Positions 20,793-33,083 of a DNA stretch of 64,000 nt are shown here, in pieces; position 1 is the stretch's first letter, and every line of letters begins with the position of its first letter. A program made the translations under genes and the position numbers. Source of the DNA: Angiostrongylus vasorum (taxonomy: Eukaryota > Nematoda > Chromadorea > Rhabditida > Metastrongylidae); the NCBI GenBank assembly GCA_018806985.1, contig JADANN010000317.1, positions 1 to 64,000 on the forward strand. The letters are read 5' to 3'. The notes below the pieces were generated by a model. That model saw only the letters and a program-made list of their open reading frames with translations, was not told the origin of the DNA and did not search any database.

Positions 20793-23700
20793 GTTTGCCG
20801 CACTAGTCATTATTAGGAGAATCGCACGTTCGGTAGGGTTGTGGAGAACTCGGCGATTGCCTTCTACTAAGAATTTGTACGCAGTGGCCACAACGCAGGT
20901 GTTTGTGATCTATTTGACATTTTGAAGACGAAAAGAAACTTCTTCAAATCCGTCACATTCATTGTGTCGGCTTGGGCATTGAGGACTCTGCTTTTTCCGA
21001 AGCACATAAAAAATGTGCAAATAAGGTACAACGTGTGCCAAGCGTTGAACGAGAATGACGTGTAGAGCGGCATTGCTTAATTCATCGAATGCGCCGATTT
21101 CTCAACTGCTATAGTTTAAATTGGGATATCGGCCATGTGATTTTATTGCTGTGACATTAAATTTTAACTTTCCCACAGATGAGGAAATGCAGAATTGACA
21201 AAACGGCATCGTGAAAGATGCACTTTGGGGAGAAACTCCATTCATAGATTTATCGAATGACAGGAAGGAAACACAGCTTTTCCTCAAGCAGCAATCGATC
21301 GGCAAACACCAAAAGAGTCAAAATCGCATTCGTTTACCTACTATCGTTTTCATTTCGAATTCACTGTGGTAATGAGATTCCAGCCTTTGCGGCAAGCGTG
21401 GCTTGGTATCCCTAAGAAGCTCATTTGCAGAAGTTTCCTAGATGATTAATTAACTGCGTCTTGAAAAAACAACTACATGAGGGCACAAGGTGTTGTCATT
21501 TCGTGCTAATATCCTACACTATATTGAAACAGACGGTCCAATGAAGCGAAAAAGGAGACTGTTGGGAGCAACAATGAGCTTGCTTTGCGATTTCTCTGGC
21601 AACCTTTTTAAACTTTCCAGACTTCGGATGAAAAGCAAATGTTTATGGGCCCGCTGTTTGAGTCTCCGCGTAATTCCTTCGTGTGAAGCAAAACAATTTT
21701 TATTATTGAGCAGTTTTGACGGAGGCAGTGGCCACCTCATGTGATGAGTAATTCCATCGCCCTCAATCGTTTTTTGAATAAGAAAAGTATGGAGAACGAT
21801 CACTTGCGAAACGCTAGACATTCTCGCAGGCTTTTTTGAGTCTCTTTCTGTTCATTTAGTGGTTTGTGTGCACGAACATATGTTGGAGCTGTAGTATTGA
21901 CACCTATTTGAGAGAAGTGTTGCAAAAACAGCAACTCAATCCCCATTTGTTGGTTTAAATTCAGCACACGTCATTGAATGTTCATATGCGTCCCTCAGTG
22001 ATTAGCAACGAACTGTTTCAAAAGTTGTCTACCTAACGACTGCTTGACTGAGAAGTTTTATTAGAAACTTCTCTCGATGACGTACAGAAAAGTCCAGGAA
22101 TTCTCTGTAGGAAATTCTCGCTATCAAGCGAGGAGCGTTAAGACGACAAATGTGAAGCTCTCACTCAATTCCAACATGTAGTCGGAACTATTCATCACGT
22201 ATTTCTGTCATAGAGTTTCTCGTCTTTCGCACGTAAAAATAGAAAATATTGTCGGCCGTTTTATGGCGTTTTCATGAATGATGAAAGGAAGCTGAACAAG
22301 CACCTGCGTACTGTTTCGATGAATTTCCGAGCTATGATTAGCATCTCCACAAAATATTCCTTGTATTTTTGACGCGTTACCGTAATGAGAAAGCCCGTTT
22401 TCGTGAAAAAAAAACCGCCACACCAATTCTCCCGTGTATCGCAGTGGGAAGTGGTGGACTGTAATAGACGCATGGGCATAGATTCGTTCAGTTGAGTTCT
22501 TCGATGAGTCTCTGAGAGCTTTCATTTGGAAAGCTTTTCAGTTTCCTCTACGGCCCGCAAATAGTGCGTCAACGAGCCACTGTGAGTCATTTTATAGGTG
22601 AAATACGCATTAGTCACCTCTTAGATTTTCTTGATAAAAGTCGAACGAATGCCGAATCTCATATGGATTAATCAGTACCCGGATTTTTTTGTCCTTTTTT
22701 ATAACTAAATTTTCACCTCAGCAGTGCAAATGCTTTATATCGTTACTGGCTGAAACCGTGAAATTTTCGAGAAGCATCCATTAGACTCTTTAGTGTTCCG
22801 TTTATTACAAGGTCATGACAATCGCTTTTCCGACAGTTTCTTCGTCGATATCGAATTTTGCATCCTTCAGGAAGAATGTGTTTACGGCTCATTCGCATCG
22901 ACCTACTGCTAAGGTTTGACGTCAATTGTGGTGAAGTAGGAAAAGAATTTGTCGTTTTGCAAAGATAATATCAGACGCTCCATAGCCGTTCCACTAAGAA
23001 TATTGAGTGGATCGTTGGGAGCGAGATCATGAAATGAGTTGCTGTGATATACTTTATGAAGGGTGAGGAACTCCTTCTGTAGTTAGGTTTATCAGAAAAA
23101 TAATCATTGAGAGATAGATTTCGTTTTCTATCCATATACGTGCCGAACCTTCTTCTTAATTCTTCCAACGAAAACAGGTTAGATAACGTGAGAATACTAA
23201 ATAACAGTGAGAATAGTGACGCTAGAGGGTTCTCAGGTATGATCGGTCGGTGATATGAAAATAAGGTGTTGTTGAGTGTTGTTGACACTGTTGCAGATAG
23301 ATATATGTGGAACGAATGACGTGGTTTGACGATGAATCGAGTCAGAAGATTGCACCTTCCCAAACAAGATTTAGGTAAATCTGCGAACTGTTCATGAATG
23401 GGGCTTGATCAATCTTTTTCTTCATTGAGTCGTAGAGCACCATCAAAGATGTGCACGTCCATCATAGGACGCATAGCGACGTCAGCTGTTAAACACCTCC
23501 GCTTCCGACGTTTCACCACACAAGTGCAATCACTCCTCCATCCACAGTTCAAATTGGTACCTCACCTGCCTAAGAGGAGAGAAACACTGCCTTTACGCAT
23601 CAGTAGTTTTATATTTTATTGAATTTGCTAAGAACGCATTGTATACTATACGATGCATAAAATACGATGCATGCCATGGTTTCCAATGAAAAAGATTTTT

Positions 23701-24713
23701 TTCTAAGGCTCCGTCCTAATCTCCTCACCTCTCCTTAGCCCACATAGAAAATGAAACTGGTTATTGAGCAGTTTCGTATAGTAGGGCGGAGTTGTACATG
23801 ACTAGTAAATCCCGTTTATTCCCTTTAATGATTTTTTTAGAAATGTTTAGAAAAAACCACGTATGAAATGCGAGAAGATCTTGCACGTTTTAGTCACTTC
23901 GTGTTGTTAACATTTTATTTCAAGCTTGAGGGCTTTTGCCACTGTTGAGAGGCATTGGAAATATGTGCTTGATAGAATAATCATGTCCACTCCTAATTCA
24001 AACCTCTCCCGCATCAACGATGTTTATCAGTTTTCAAAAGTTTTCTCAGTAGGAGAAGGTGAAAGCCGTTCAGCATTTCACAAAGTTTCTATCTAGTAGG
24101 CAATTATTTGTCTGTGACGTTTTCTAAAAACCTTCAACTGGTGACCTCTAAGAAGGAGAATTGGAATATTTTTGTGAGATATTTTCGTCAGCACGCGAGC
24201 TGCGTCATGGTAGAGCTCAAACTGTGTGAAGCTTCCATCGAATTCCAATATTATGAAAATTCACGTACAACGAGTTTCATACGGAACTTTCCATCCACGC
24301 GGAACCACTCGAAGGCGTAGTCACCGTTGTGAATGCAGCACTGCCTTCATGTGGTTTTAACAAAGGTGAATATGAAGCGCCGAATTGTTTTAATGAATTT
24401 CTCAACAACGAGCAGTTTCGCTGCAAGATTCTACTCCCTCCTTCAATGCACTTCCGCAACCAGAGAGAGAAGGCTGCTGGAGATATTGATTCCACTGCTA
24501 TCATCGTGTTTGTTCAACAGTGGTACAATTGTTTATATCAAAATCCATAATAGGTGCAGTGTTCATTGCATTATACTTCTGCACTGAAGCATTTAATGGT
24601 TTTTCAGCTGTTCTTGATTCCTAGTAGCAGGAAACATGCGACGTAGCAATGTTGCCAATAAATATTATGTCTGACGAAACGGAAACGTAGTAATGTGAAA
24701 CCATCAGCTGCGC

Positions 24714-24776
24714 TGCTTGGAGGTGTGCTGTCTGGGGGTACGCTGCTTAGCTGTGGGCTGCCTGGGGGTGCGCCCT
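24714..24776. repeat. Short degenerate tandem repeat
   Basis: About four imperfect 15-17 base units of the type GCTGCCTGGGGGTGCG. It is absent from the matching place in the 1-3.2 kb copy, where only TCACAGTGATGTGAATCCACC-like flank is seen, so it arose after duplication or was lost there. Confidence 0.5.
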
Positions 24777-25784
24777 GAGACTCTTATGAGATTTTTTACA
24801 AACCTTGAACAAAGATGAATAGGCAATTATTGTACATTATGCAATATACAGTATATACAATATTTAATGAATTTGTAAGCGCCAAGCAGTTTCACACCAG
24901 TTTTCACTTCATCAGTCGTATGAGTTAGATCGCTATTCCTCCAAGCAGTGAGTTTTTGGAGCAGCAAACACTACCTTTCTAGGACTCCGTCTATTAGCAG
25001 GTCGAGATAGTCTCCTTGCGATTTTCCCTGCTACCATTTCGAATTTCAAATCTTTTTTTATTGGGGCGGAAAGGGTAGGATAGCTGAACGGACTGTGCTG
25101 CCTGCCATAATTTCACCTCTGATGAATATAGAAAGGACGTCATCTCAAGCGAAAAAGGGCACATCAGACAGTGTGCAACCGTTTCAACAATGATGTAGAG
25201 TGGATCGCTGAGAGCACTTGCTGTGGTGGACTTTCGGGGGGCAAAGAAATTTTTGAAATTGTGGCTCAGCTGCGGGAATAAATATGTGTTGCAAGAAAGA
25301 TATCTTTTCGTGTAGGCTAGAATGTGGAACTTTGTTCGATCTTTCTGGTGAGACCTGAGGAAGGGTAAAGGGAGGATTGAATGAAAGTGGAAATAGCGGC
25401 AGTGAAGAATGGAACCGAATGGCGTTCCTTGTCTACTGTTCAAATAGAGGGTTATTGTGAAAGCGAAATGTTGTGGGCAGCTTATTGGCACTGTTGACGA
25501 CACATGTAGAGCAGGATTTCTCTTGACGTAGAGGATGGTCTCTAAACTTCCGAGCAGTACAAGCAGTTTTCTATCAAAATCAATGATCAGTTTCGAATCG
25601 AGCGAGTTGAGATTTTAGGAAAAAGCAATTAGTCCATTGCGACAAAAGGAGGGCCTGCAGTGAACTATGCAGTTCTTCTTGGTCCGTTTTTCAATGTCCC
25701 GCCACGCTAGCGCTGCTTTCGAAGCTAGCTATGGAGATCGTTTTAAAGCGCTCACCACAAAATTCTTCCAACACTTTGGACACT

Positions 25785-26165
25785 TATTTGATACTTGAAT
25801 GGCCCATCCTCACTAGTTGTGCGGGCGGCAGCAAAACTTCCGTCTAAGCACTGTGGTTTCCTGGAGTCCCGACGTCACCCTCGCCAAATTCCGCCCCCAA
25901 GTCTTCACCACCTAGGCAGGAGCCGCCCTTGTGAATCAGAGGAAGATTTGCCATCATGGAACTAGTTTGGTGCAGGTAAGGTGGAACATCCTGGTATTGG
26001 CTAAGTGTTGGCTGAGCTTCCTGACGGAAATATCGGACTTCTTCTCATCTTGGGAGGCCCCTGCTGAGAAGATGAATCTTCCTTGCTGTGGATCGCAGAC
26101 CGACACCCAGGAACACTTCCCAGCTACGATGAGGCGTTAAACCATTGGGAGGACACCTTGTGTGT
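25785..26165 (+). repeat. Rep380 copy c
   Basis: Starts TTGATACTTGAATGGCCCAT and ends GGGAGGACACCTTGTGTGTG. Same position within unit LR as copy a. Confidence 0.75.
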
Positions 26166-27000
26166 GTTGGGAACACTTCCTTTACGCTACCGTAATTAGA
26201 GAGCTAGTGTGGAAAAAATATGTCATTGTTTTTCACTTCAGGTCGTATGGGTCCTTTATATTGTTATCTCCTTAAATGTCCAGTGTTTTAGAAAAAGCAA
26301 ATTTTAGTCTGTCTTAGACTTCTACGCTTGAAGGATTAAAATAGTCGACATTCGATGCCTTCGATGCCGCACCAAATTTTGGTAATTTCCTCAGTAAAAT
26401 ATATCGGCTTCACTTGGCACCTTCTCTTTGCTACGCACGTGCATCAGGCTTAGAAAATTCGAGGAACGGGTCATCTTAACGCAGAAGGAAGTATTAGTCG
26501 GTCCAATTTTCGAAGAACCTACACGATTGCATTGGCGCCCCATTAGTGCAGTGTTCGAAGAACGTGAGGATTTTACTCAGTTCTAATGTGGAAAGAGAGC
26601 TCGAAGAGAAATTTTCTACCAAAGAGTTTCGCCTTTACCTATAGCAAATCGATGTCAGCTTGATGAATTTATCGGTCATGGTATTACAAACTTCCATAGG
26701 AGAGGAAGACAACAATAAATTTCTGTGCTGTATAAATTGCACTCTGAAGCGAAAAGCAATTTCAACGCAACGTTATCTTTCCTCATGGTCGCAATTTGTT
26801 TTGATCCAGCCTTTTCTTTCTATATGTCAATGATCTGTTATTTAAGTTTTCCCCGAACGGGAATTGCCATGTTTGATGTTGTTTTTACCAATGCTCGACA
26901 AGGAAAAGAGCGCATTCTCGAAACAGACTTCTGTTTCTCATCTTCTGCAGGAACAGTATGTATGTTGTTCATCGCTAGTAAGTCGACTCTTCGTTAGAGC

Positions 27001-28113
27001 AGCAAGTGTGGCGACGCATTGGCTACAGATAATAAGCGAATATCGAGTTCGAAAGCCACGTATTGGCAAAAAAGGTATGGTGTTTTAATTGTGAACTCTT
27101 TGAACACTAGGTGGAAATTAACAGTAGCGGGATAATATTCTTGATGGTAGTTCTTTAACAGATCATAGAAATTCACACTCTCTCGTTTGTGTGAAGATAG
27201 CATCTGTAGAGCCTACTAACCGTCGTGATCTTATTTGTCGAAGACACGTATTTGATTATCTCCGTCATCTGTCCGTAGTTAAGCATGGTTTAATTGAGAA
27301 TCACTGTGTGATATCTGCAGCAATCTTTTTCTGACCATTGTTTTGAGGCTTTTCACCATTCCACGTAATCAAATGACACTTTTAGTTGTCACGGCAGAGT
27401 GTTAACCTGGTCTGTTTGGAGTCAGTGGTGTTGTTTGTTAGGGTAGTCTCGTAATCAACCTCTCATCTCATCGTGTAGAATGCTGGACTTTAAATTTCAC
27501 AAGGAACCTTGCTGTAGTGACATCAGGTGAGACAAACTGGTATTACTGGCAATGCTGTTCGAGGGTGTGCCATCGTTTTCTTTATGAGTTATCCGATCAG
27601 CGATTGCTTCATCATGGAACGACTGCACTAAAAAGAATGTTTTCGGGAAGAAATATTTTTATTTCCCGCAAAAAGACTTTCCTAAAAATAGACTGGTTTA
27701 CTAAATCTAAATTTTTGGCGACTCCTTCATCTTCGCATAGAGGGAAATACTCCGTTATCTACGTTTTCTGATTAAAAAGAAAGTTCTTTTAAGAGCAATG
27801 ACATCCTCGAAGGGCACTCAGTTTTAGCTTAATTCTGGAGAAGTTTATCTATTCCTGTTGGTGATTTTTAAATCTAAAGAAATAAAGATCTCCATTATTA
27901 GTTGTGCATATGTCGTAATTAGCAAAGGTTTCTAAGGTTGTGTACAACGAGGATTTCAGCCCTTTACTGAGTTCTATCCCGCCAAAGTCAAGACCACAAG
28001 TTCAATTTTTTAGTAGTAATGCCACAGCGCTGACTTAATAAGATATGTAGTTTTGCGAAATTTAGAGATAATTGTGCTTAGGCCTTGTTTCTTTTTATGT
28101 CATTGTGTTTTAC
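27001..28113. other. Unassigned stretch
   Basis: AT-rich and unique within the window. Open frames are short and unremarkable. Nothing supported. Confidence 0.4.
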
Positions 28114-28347
28114 TCATTTTTCATCTCTTTGTTCGGAGGTGTCGTTGTTGCTAGTGGAAATTAGGTCTTTCGAGTCAGTTCTCGGCACTTTATGATCACT
28201 AGCTTTGAGTGAAATGCTCGACTCCGTGGAAGTTTCCATACGGGAATTTTTCGTAGTTGTCGCAGAGCAATACCTCAAACTTGGGCATCTAAGCCGTTTA
28301 TGACCGTGATAATTCAAGAGTGACAATATGACAACATCGGTTGACAA
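28114..28347 (-). CDS. Possible terminal exon, Ser/Thr-rich hydrophilic tail
   Basis: A minus-strand open frame ending in a stop at 28114. The second half is strongly hydrophilic and Ser/Thr/Asp rich (SKDLISTSNNDTSEQRDEK), the kind of tail often found at the C terminus of membrane receptors or regulatory proteins. No splice acceptor is clearly better than others upstream, and no domain is recognisable. It is unique in this window, so there is no conservation test. It could equally be a chance open frame. Confidence 0.25.
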   Translation of the reverse strand: MSTDVVILSLLNYHGHKRLRCPSLRYCSATTTKNSRMETSTESSISLKASDHKVPRTDSKDLISTSNNDTSEQRDEK

Positions 28348-28525
28348 TACAGACTCAAACTTGGTATCAGGATCAAGTTAGTGGGACAGCAAAGTTAATA
28401 TACAATAGTGAACATGTACATGAAGAGTTAACACCCTTGGAATAACTACATGGCGTATCACACATAATGAGCAGAATGGGCGGAGTGCCTAAGGATACGA
28501 ATACGATACTGACTCAAGCGGCTGC

Positions 28526-28759
28526 TTAAATGGCTTCTCGAAATAGCGGTGTTTTCGCAAAGGTCCAGAACTTATGCCGGAAACATTCGTCGACTTCCAC
28601 ATCCAACTCCCTCTTGATCAGGTAGATGGCTGAAAACGGTTTCCCAAAGAACTTCGTGCCCTTTGTGTTATCGTACTCGTGATGGTTTGGAACAGAAATA
28701 ACACAGAACAGATTCCGATTGCATAAAAGTGTTTGAATAGCAAAAGCTGCTTGTGACAA
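28526..28759 (-). CDS. Probable last coding exon of an unrecognised gene
   Basis: Minus-strand open frame with a coding look: VPNHHEYDNTKGTKFFGKPF, SAIYLIKRELDVEVDECF and HKFWTFAKTPLFREAI then a stop. Codon third positions are G/C-biased compared with the AT-rich surroundings (for example ACG AAG TTC, GTG GAA GTC GAC). An acceptor-like CACAAGCAG lies at its start (about 28740), so the true exon may begin at 28739 rather than at the upstream Met. I cannot identify the family. Upstream exons would lie above 28.8 kb, but I find none I trust; the gene may be a fragment. Confidence 0.4.
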   Translation of the reverse strand: MSQAAFAIQTLLCNRNLFCVISVPNHHEYDNTKGTKFFGKPFSAIYLIKRELDVEVDECFRHKFWTFAKTPLFREAI

Positions 28760-28760
28760 T

Positions 28761-29399
28761 TAAAGTTTCTTAGAATGAAGTGAAAACATTTATATCCTGC
28801 AAGATTGTTAACCGATATGAGGGATGACTGAAGCAGTTATTGTAGGAACATACCATAAGATGAAAGAATACCAACTATTCTGGAAATATTTGCTATAAAA
28901 AGATTCATTGTGCAAAATCTCATTGGACCGTCCGTATCCCGGAATTACATATGGGAACGCTTCAAAGATGTCACGTTACCTGCTTCGCAAAAGGCTAAAT
29001 TTCGTAATACCTTCATATTTATAATATGTTGCAATACTGACGGCTCCGTGAAAAAACATTCTGAAATTCTTCCTTTACTTTTCCGAAAACTTTTTTAAGA
29101 TTCTGGAGTAAGTACTTATTTAAATTGTTGTTTCCGCGGCTTCTGTCTAAGTGTAAAGCGTTGTGACGGAACAGGTTTAATTCGCTTATTTCCACATTGA
29201 TTCGTAGCTCTAAAGTAAAATAAAGACGATGACATTGTTATAAGAAATATACGGCGAAAGTAAAGCTTGAGAAATAACATGTAAAGGATGGAGGCGAAAA
29301 ACTGAGAATGGAGAAAAAGTGGATCGACATTTAAAAAATACGTAATGGTAGTAATTTGGATTGAAACCAGTTAATATTTGTAACGTTTTATTTTTGTTC
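28761..29399. other. Unassigned stretch
   Basis: A plus-strand open frame at 28910-29098 (IGPSVSRNYIWERFKDV) has a protein-like look but no support from splice sites or repeats. Otherwise nothing. Confidence 0.35.
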
Positions 29400-29800
29400 C
29401 CTCCCAAAGGCTTACTGCCTCATCGTGGCTGCGAGGTGTTCATGCGTGCTGGTTACGATGTGCAGCGGGTGGGAATCATACTCCAGGCAGGGTCTTCCAA
29501 GCTGAGAAGGACTCCTGCGTTATATCAGGAAGCCTAGCTAAGAGTAAGCCAATACCAGGATCGTCCACCGTCCTGTAATGAAAGTCGCATGGTGGTAACC
29601 CTCCTTCTGATCCACAACGGCGGTGACAGTCAGTGGTGGTGACTGACTACCTGGAGCCGACTTTCGCCAGGCTGATCTTGGGACTGCTGAGGAGCAGAGT
29701 GAGTGGAACAGCAAAACTCCAAAAAGTAGAGAACATGCTGTGACCTGCGCAACCAGTGAGGAAGGGCCGTCCAAGTATCCAAGTATTCAAGGATTTCTAC
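29400..29800 (-). repeat. Rep380 copy d
   Basis: Minus orientation. Plus-strand text runs from TCCCTCCCAAAGGCTTACTG to CCGTCCAAGTATCCAAGTAT. Blocks AGCCTAGCTAAGAGTAAGCC and CCAATACCAGGATCG mark the family. Confidence 0.75.
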
Positions 29801-30354
29801 TTTACTTCGCCCAACAAGTTGCTGTTGTGAGTACGTTAGGAAGAATTGGTGAATTTGCCACCACTATTCCTCGATGATGTGAACATTCGGACGGAGACGA
29901 GTCAGCTTGCTGTGCCGAAAACCAGATTCTCCTCTGGCTTAGGTGCAGCGGTTTTCTTATAACTTCCATTTCCTGTGTCTGATGTTTCCATTTGTTATAC
30001 TACATCTCTTTATATCAGTTAATCGTGTTGCACCCTTTCCTTATCACATCAAATTTGGAATGGTTTCTCGGAATAACAATGTAAAGAGAGTTTTTGTAGA
30101 GCTCAATATTTCAACACTCTCGCGACTTCGCCTATTTTTCGCTTTTGGCGCGCAATGGAGAATGGATAATTATTCTCTTTACCTACTATGACACTTGTGG
30201 ATGTCACACTGACCGGTCCATCATTACTTATCTTTTTCCCACTCCCCTTACTGTCACTTCCTTCCTAAAAATCGGTTTGTGTCAGCGTTTTGGAAGAATT
30301 TCTGTTGTTCTCTTATTCTATGCGTCTTTCATGTTCTGCTATAGAATCTCCCTC
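29801..30354. other. Unassigned stretch
   Basis: Pyrimidine-rich in places, short open frames only. Nothing supported. Confidence 0.4.
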
Positions 30355-30620
30355 CCAGCGGTCTACCGCCTCATCGTGGCTGAGAGGAGTTCCTGACTGT
30401 CAGACGACGATGAACAGCGGAGGGATTCGTCTCTCCGGCAGGGTATCCCAAGCTGAGGAGTCCGGCGTATTCATCAGGAAGCCCAGCTAAGAGTAAACCA
30501 ATACCAGGATCCACCACCCTCTTGGTATCAAAGTCGCATGGCGGCAAATCTCTCTGATCAACAAGGGCTGTGACTGTAATGAGGACATGGGGCAGGCTTT
30601 GACCAGGCTAACCTCGGGAT
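30355..30620 (-). repeat. Rep380 copy e, truncated
   Basis: Minus orientation, 3' part and middle of the repeat (GCCCAGCTAAGAGTAAACCA). It faces copy f across about 40 bases, forming an inverted pair of about 260-bp arms that could fold as a hairpin. Confidence 0.7.
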
Positions 30621-30654
30621 TCTGTGATTATTCAGGGAAATCCGGGATTATCTA

Positions 30655-31065
30655 CGATTTTATCCTTTCTCATTTGGATACCTGACGGCCCATCTTCATT
30701 GGTTGTGCGGGTTCCTATATATGCCCCATTTTTCAGAGTTTCGCATGTTCAGCTATTCGGTTTCTCTGAGGTCAGCCAGGCTAAGGTCTGCCCCAGGTCA
30801 TCTTCACCTTATCCAATCGCTGCCCTTGTGGATCAGATGGAGATATGCCACCACGCGACTAGTTTGATGCCAGGATGGTGGTGAACCTTGGCATTGGCTT
30901 ACTTTTACCTGGGCTGATGAAAACGTCGGACTCCTTCTCAGCTTGGGAGACTCTGTTGGTGGGGATGGACCTACCGCCGTACATCGCAACCCGACACCCA
31001 GGAACTCCTCTCAGCTACGATGAGGAGGTAGACCGTTGGAAGGATGATCTTGATCACTGTTTGTA
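30655..31065 (+). repeat. Rep380 copy f
   Basis: Plus orientation, starting TTATCCTTTCTCATTTGGAT, an extended end shared with copy i at 63.5 kb. It ends near GGAAGGATGATCTTGATCAC. Together with copy i it defines a sub-family with a longer terminus. Confidence 0.75.
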
Positions 31066-31069
31066 AATC

Positions 31070-32240
31070 TATTACATTCATTCATTAATTTCATTTTTTC
31101 TTAGTCGGTCGTTAATAGCAAACAAATAGACATTGGATGGGATCGGGTTATCTTTACAAATATATTTTCTCACAACACGTTACCATTTGTAGCGTCAGTT
31201 TTTTAATAGAACAATAATGTGTTGTGGCGTTACACTGAGAATGCTCCTCTACGTGAACTCTGTTCTGTCACCATATCTTTTATGTCCTATTAGCTGTGAC
31301 TCTCAATCAACTTCCAGGAGACTATTTGTGGTCTATTGCAGCTGCTGTACGCTGCCTTTCCAGTTGTGATCAGCACTTACTACTTCAACTGTTGATCTTG
31401 GACAAGGCAGTCATTAATGATAAGCACAACCAGGTAAGTCGGAACGCAGTTTGTAGGTATCGGCATATTCTTCCGAAGAAATTTTATGCCAGCACCTGTA
31501 ATGAAGCTAATAAATTCATCTCGAATGTAGCAACTGAGACAACAACTGAGTCTAAACTTATTTCACTGATTTTTTTCGAGGTGTTCTATTTTTTGACATT
31601 TACTGTTTTCTTGTACCTGGATTGCTACTTATTAAGTCATAGGTGCTGCAGCACATTTTTTACTTATTTCTGCTAGTAATCGAAGTCCCAATAACTCGTA
31701 AAATTTTAGCAATAGCGAAACAAGACGCAGCCGCAGTACAAGAGGAAGTCCACTGCGCTATGGAGAACACGCGCAACCATGAAAACCTCTCGCAAATACA
31801 CCCAATTGGCATCCATGGTTTCAGAATGCTAAATGTGTTATGGCTGTAAGAGAATGTACCAGGAAATAATCAACACTTATTAACAACACTATAAGTGTTG
31901 TTCTTCTACCGTATAACGAGTGAATTGACGAGTACCATGTGAAGTACTTTTTTTATTCTATGTAATTACAATTTTGTAACATGACTGATGGATTCAGTAC
32001 CAATCTGTACGTTCTGTCAGTGCTAGTATATATTGGCAGCACAACGTCAATGACGAGCTACTGTTTGTTGCCTAATTTGCCAGTATGGCATCAAATCCCT
32101 ACTGTTGTATAGAATGAGTTGTAATTTATGGAATCATTACCTCATTTTGCAGAGTGTTTAAAACTATAAAGGTGTTGCAAGAGTTTCTTCTCGAAAGATC
32201 GACTTTTTAATAAATTCTGCACAAGTGAGCAAATTATTCC
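31070..32240 (+). repeat. Duplicated unit 'IDU', plus copy
   Basis: About 1.2 kb that recurs in inverted orientation at 52840-53930. Shared landmarks are GATCAGCACTTACTACTTCA (31369), AGAGGAAGTCCACTGCGC (31741) and CTTCTACCGTATAACGAGTG (31903). It contains the candidate exon below. It begins immediately after Rep380 copy f. Confidence 0.7.
31318..31433 (+). CDS. Candidate exon inside duplicated unit IDU
   Basis: A 116-base exon between CAACTTCCAG and a consensus CAG/GTAAGT donor. It encodes DYLWSIAAAVRCLSSCDQHL and LLQLLILDKAVINDKHNQ, amphipathic-looking and Leu-rich. In the inverted copy at 53.7 kb the matching segment reads DQHLLLRPVFLDEV and then meets a stop, with the donor changed to GTGGGT, so one copy at least is dead. 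The next conserved block (31709-31850, with AAAVQEEVHCAMENTRNHEN) does not join in phase, so the gene model is incomplete. No family recognised. Confidence 0.4.
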
Positions 32241-32880
32241 CGTCAACGAACAAGTATCTTTGACGAGCTGACGCTAGATCTTTTCCGTGAATCTCGGCTT
32301 TTCCGTAGCTGACGTTAAATCAAATTCAGTTCTCAAGTCGTACAGTAGTGCATTCTTTGTCCAGTTTTCTGCGGTTAATACTACACTAAAACCTCGCTGG
32401 AAAACTTAGTGCTTAAGTTTGATCTATTACAAACACACACCGCTTCTTTTTATTGGTTGTTTTTTTGAAGATCGAGATCGATCACGTGCTTCTAACATCC
32501 GCATAGTTCACAGAAAACATTTCTTCCTCATAACATCGAAATCGTCTTGAGGAAGAAAAGGTTGAGGCAAAGAGTTTTCTCAAACCAATCGGGCTTTATC
32601 ACAAAAAAAATCACCTAAGTCTTGCTCCAATCAGTACCACACAGTCAGACTCTCAGATTGCAAATGAACAAGCTGGAGCGAGTGATCTTAAGACGTTCTC
32701 TGTGGTCGTGAAGCAAGTGTTCTTCGATGAAAACACGCTTGCTTATCCCATGTATAACTAGTCATTAAGATGTTTCTCTTAGACTCATGAACCTTAGATG
32801 AGTGTCGATGCAGACTCCTTTACCGCCTGGTGTTGGTAACCACGGCAACCACTTTTGGTAAGGGAAAAAGAAAACGTAAA
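32241..32880. other. Unassigned stretch
   Basis: AT-rich, no conserved open frame, no repeat shared with the window that I can see. Confidence 0.4.
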
Positions 32881-33083
32881 CTACGCCGATCTTCGGCTCT
32901 CATGAAGACGAAGGCGTCGAAACCTACTCCTAGTAGAAGTTGCTCAAAGAATTCGTGTACGCTGAACAATCCTAACAAATTTATTGACTATTCACTCCAA
33001 GCTTAAGTGAAAGTCGGTTCAGTTACTTAAAAGAGTGAGTATTTAAAAAGAAGCTGTTTATTATACCAATGAAAATTGGTGGT
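32881..33083 (+). repeat. Divergent PLE-type 3' end with hammerhead-like core, copy 2
   Basis: Near-identical to 17218-17419, including the SINE junction. The core lies at 32899-32923 and AGTGAAAGTCGG at 33005. The two copies and their SINEs form one shared block, so they were duplicated together about 15.7 kb apart. Confidence 0.5.
32899..32923 (+). ncRNA. Hammerhead-like motif with the same core change
   Basis: CTCATGA, stem II GACG-AAGG-CGTC, GAAAC. Same third-base change and same loss of GUC as at 17232, so the change predates the duplication. Confidence 0.4.

Larger units (their letters stand above)
20930..27000 (+). repeat. Large dispersed unit 'LR', longest copy
   Basis: About 6 kb of AT-rich sequence whose left half (20930-24260) recurs at 43370-46660 and whose right half (23850-27000) recurs at 1-3250 and, inverted, at 60350-62350. 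It starts right upstream of gene 1; the 38.9-40.3 kb copy has the same neighbour. No open frame is convincingly kept between copies and I see no transposase, LTR or tandem ends. It is best described as the flank of a segmental duplication that may hold unrecognised old transposons. Confidence 0.7.

Noticed and set aside
24714..24776. Minisatellite of possible function
   Set aside because: Only about four degenerate units in one copy of unit LR; no support for more.
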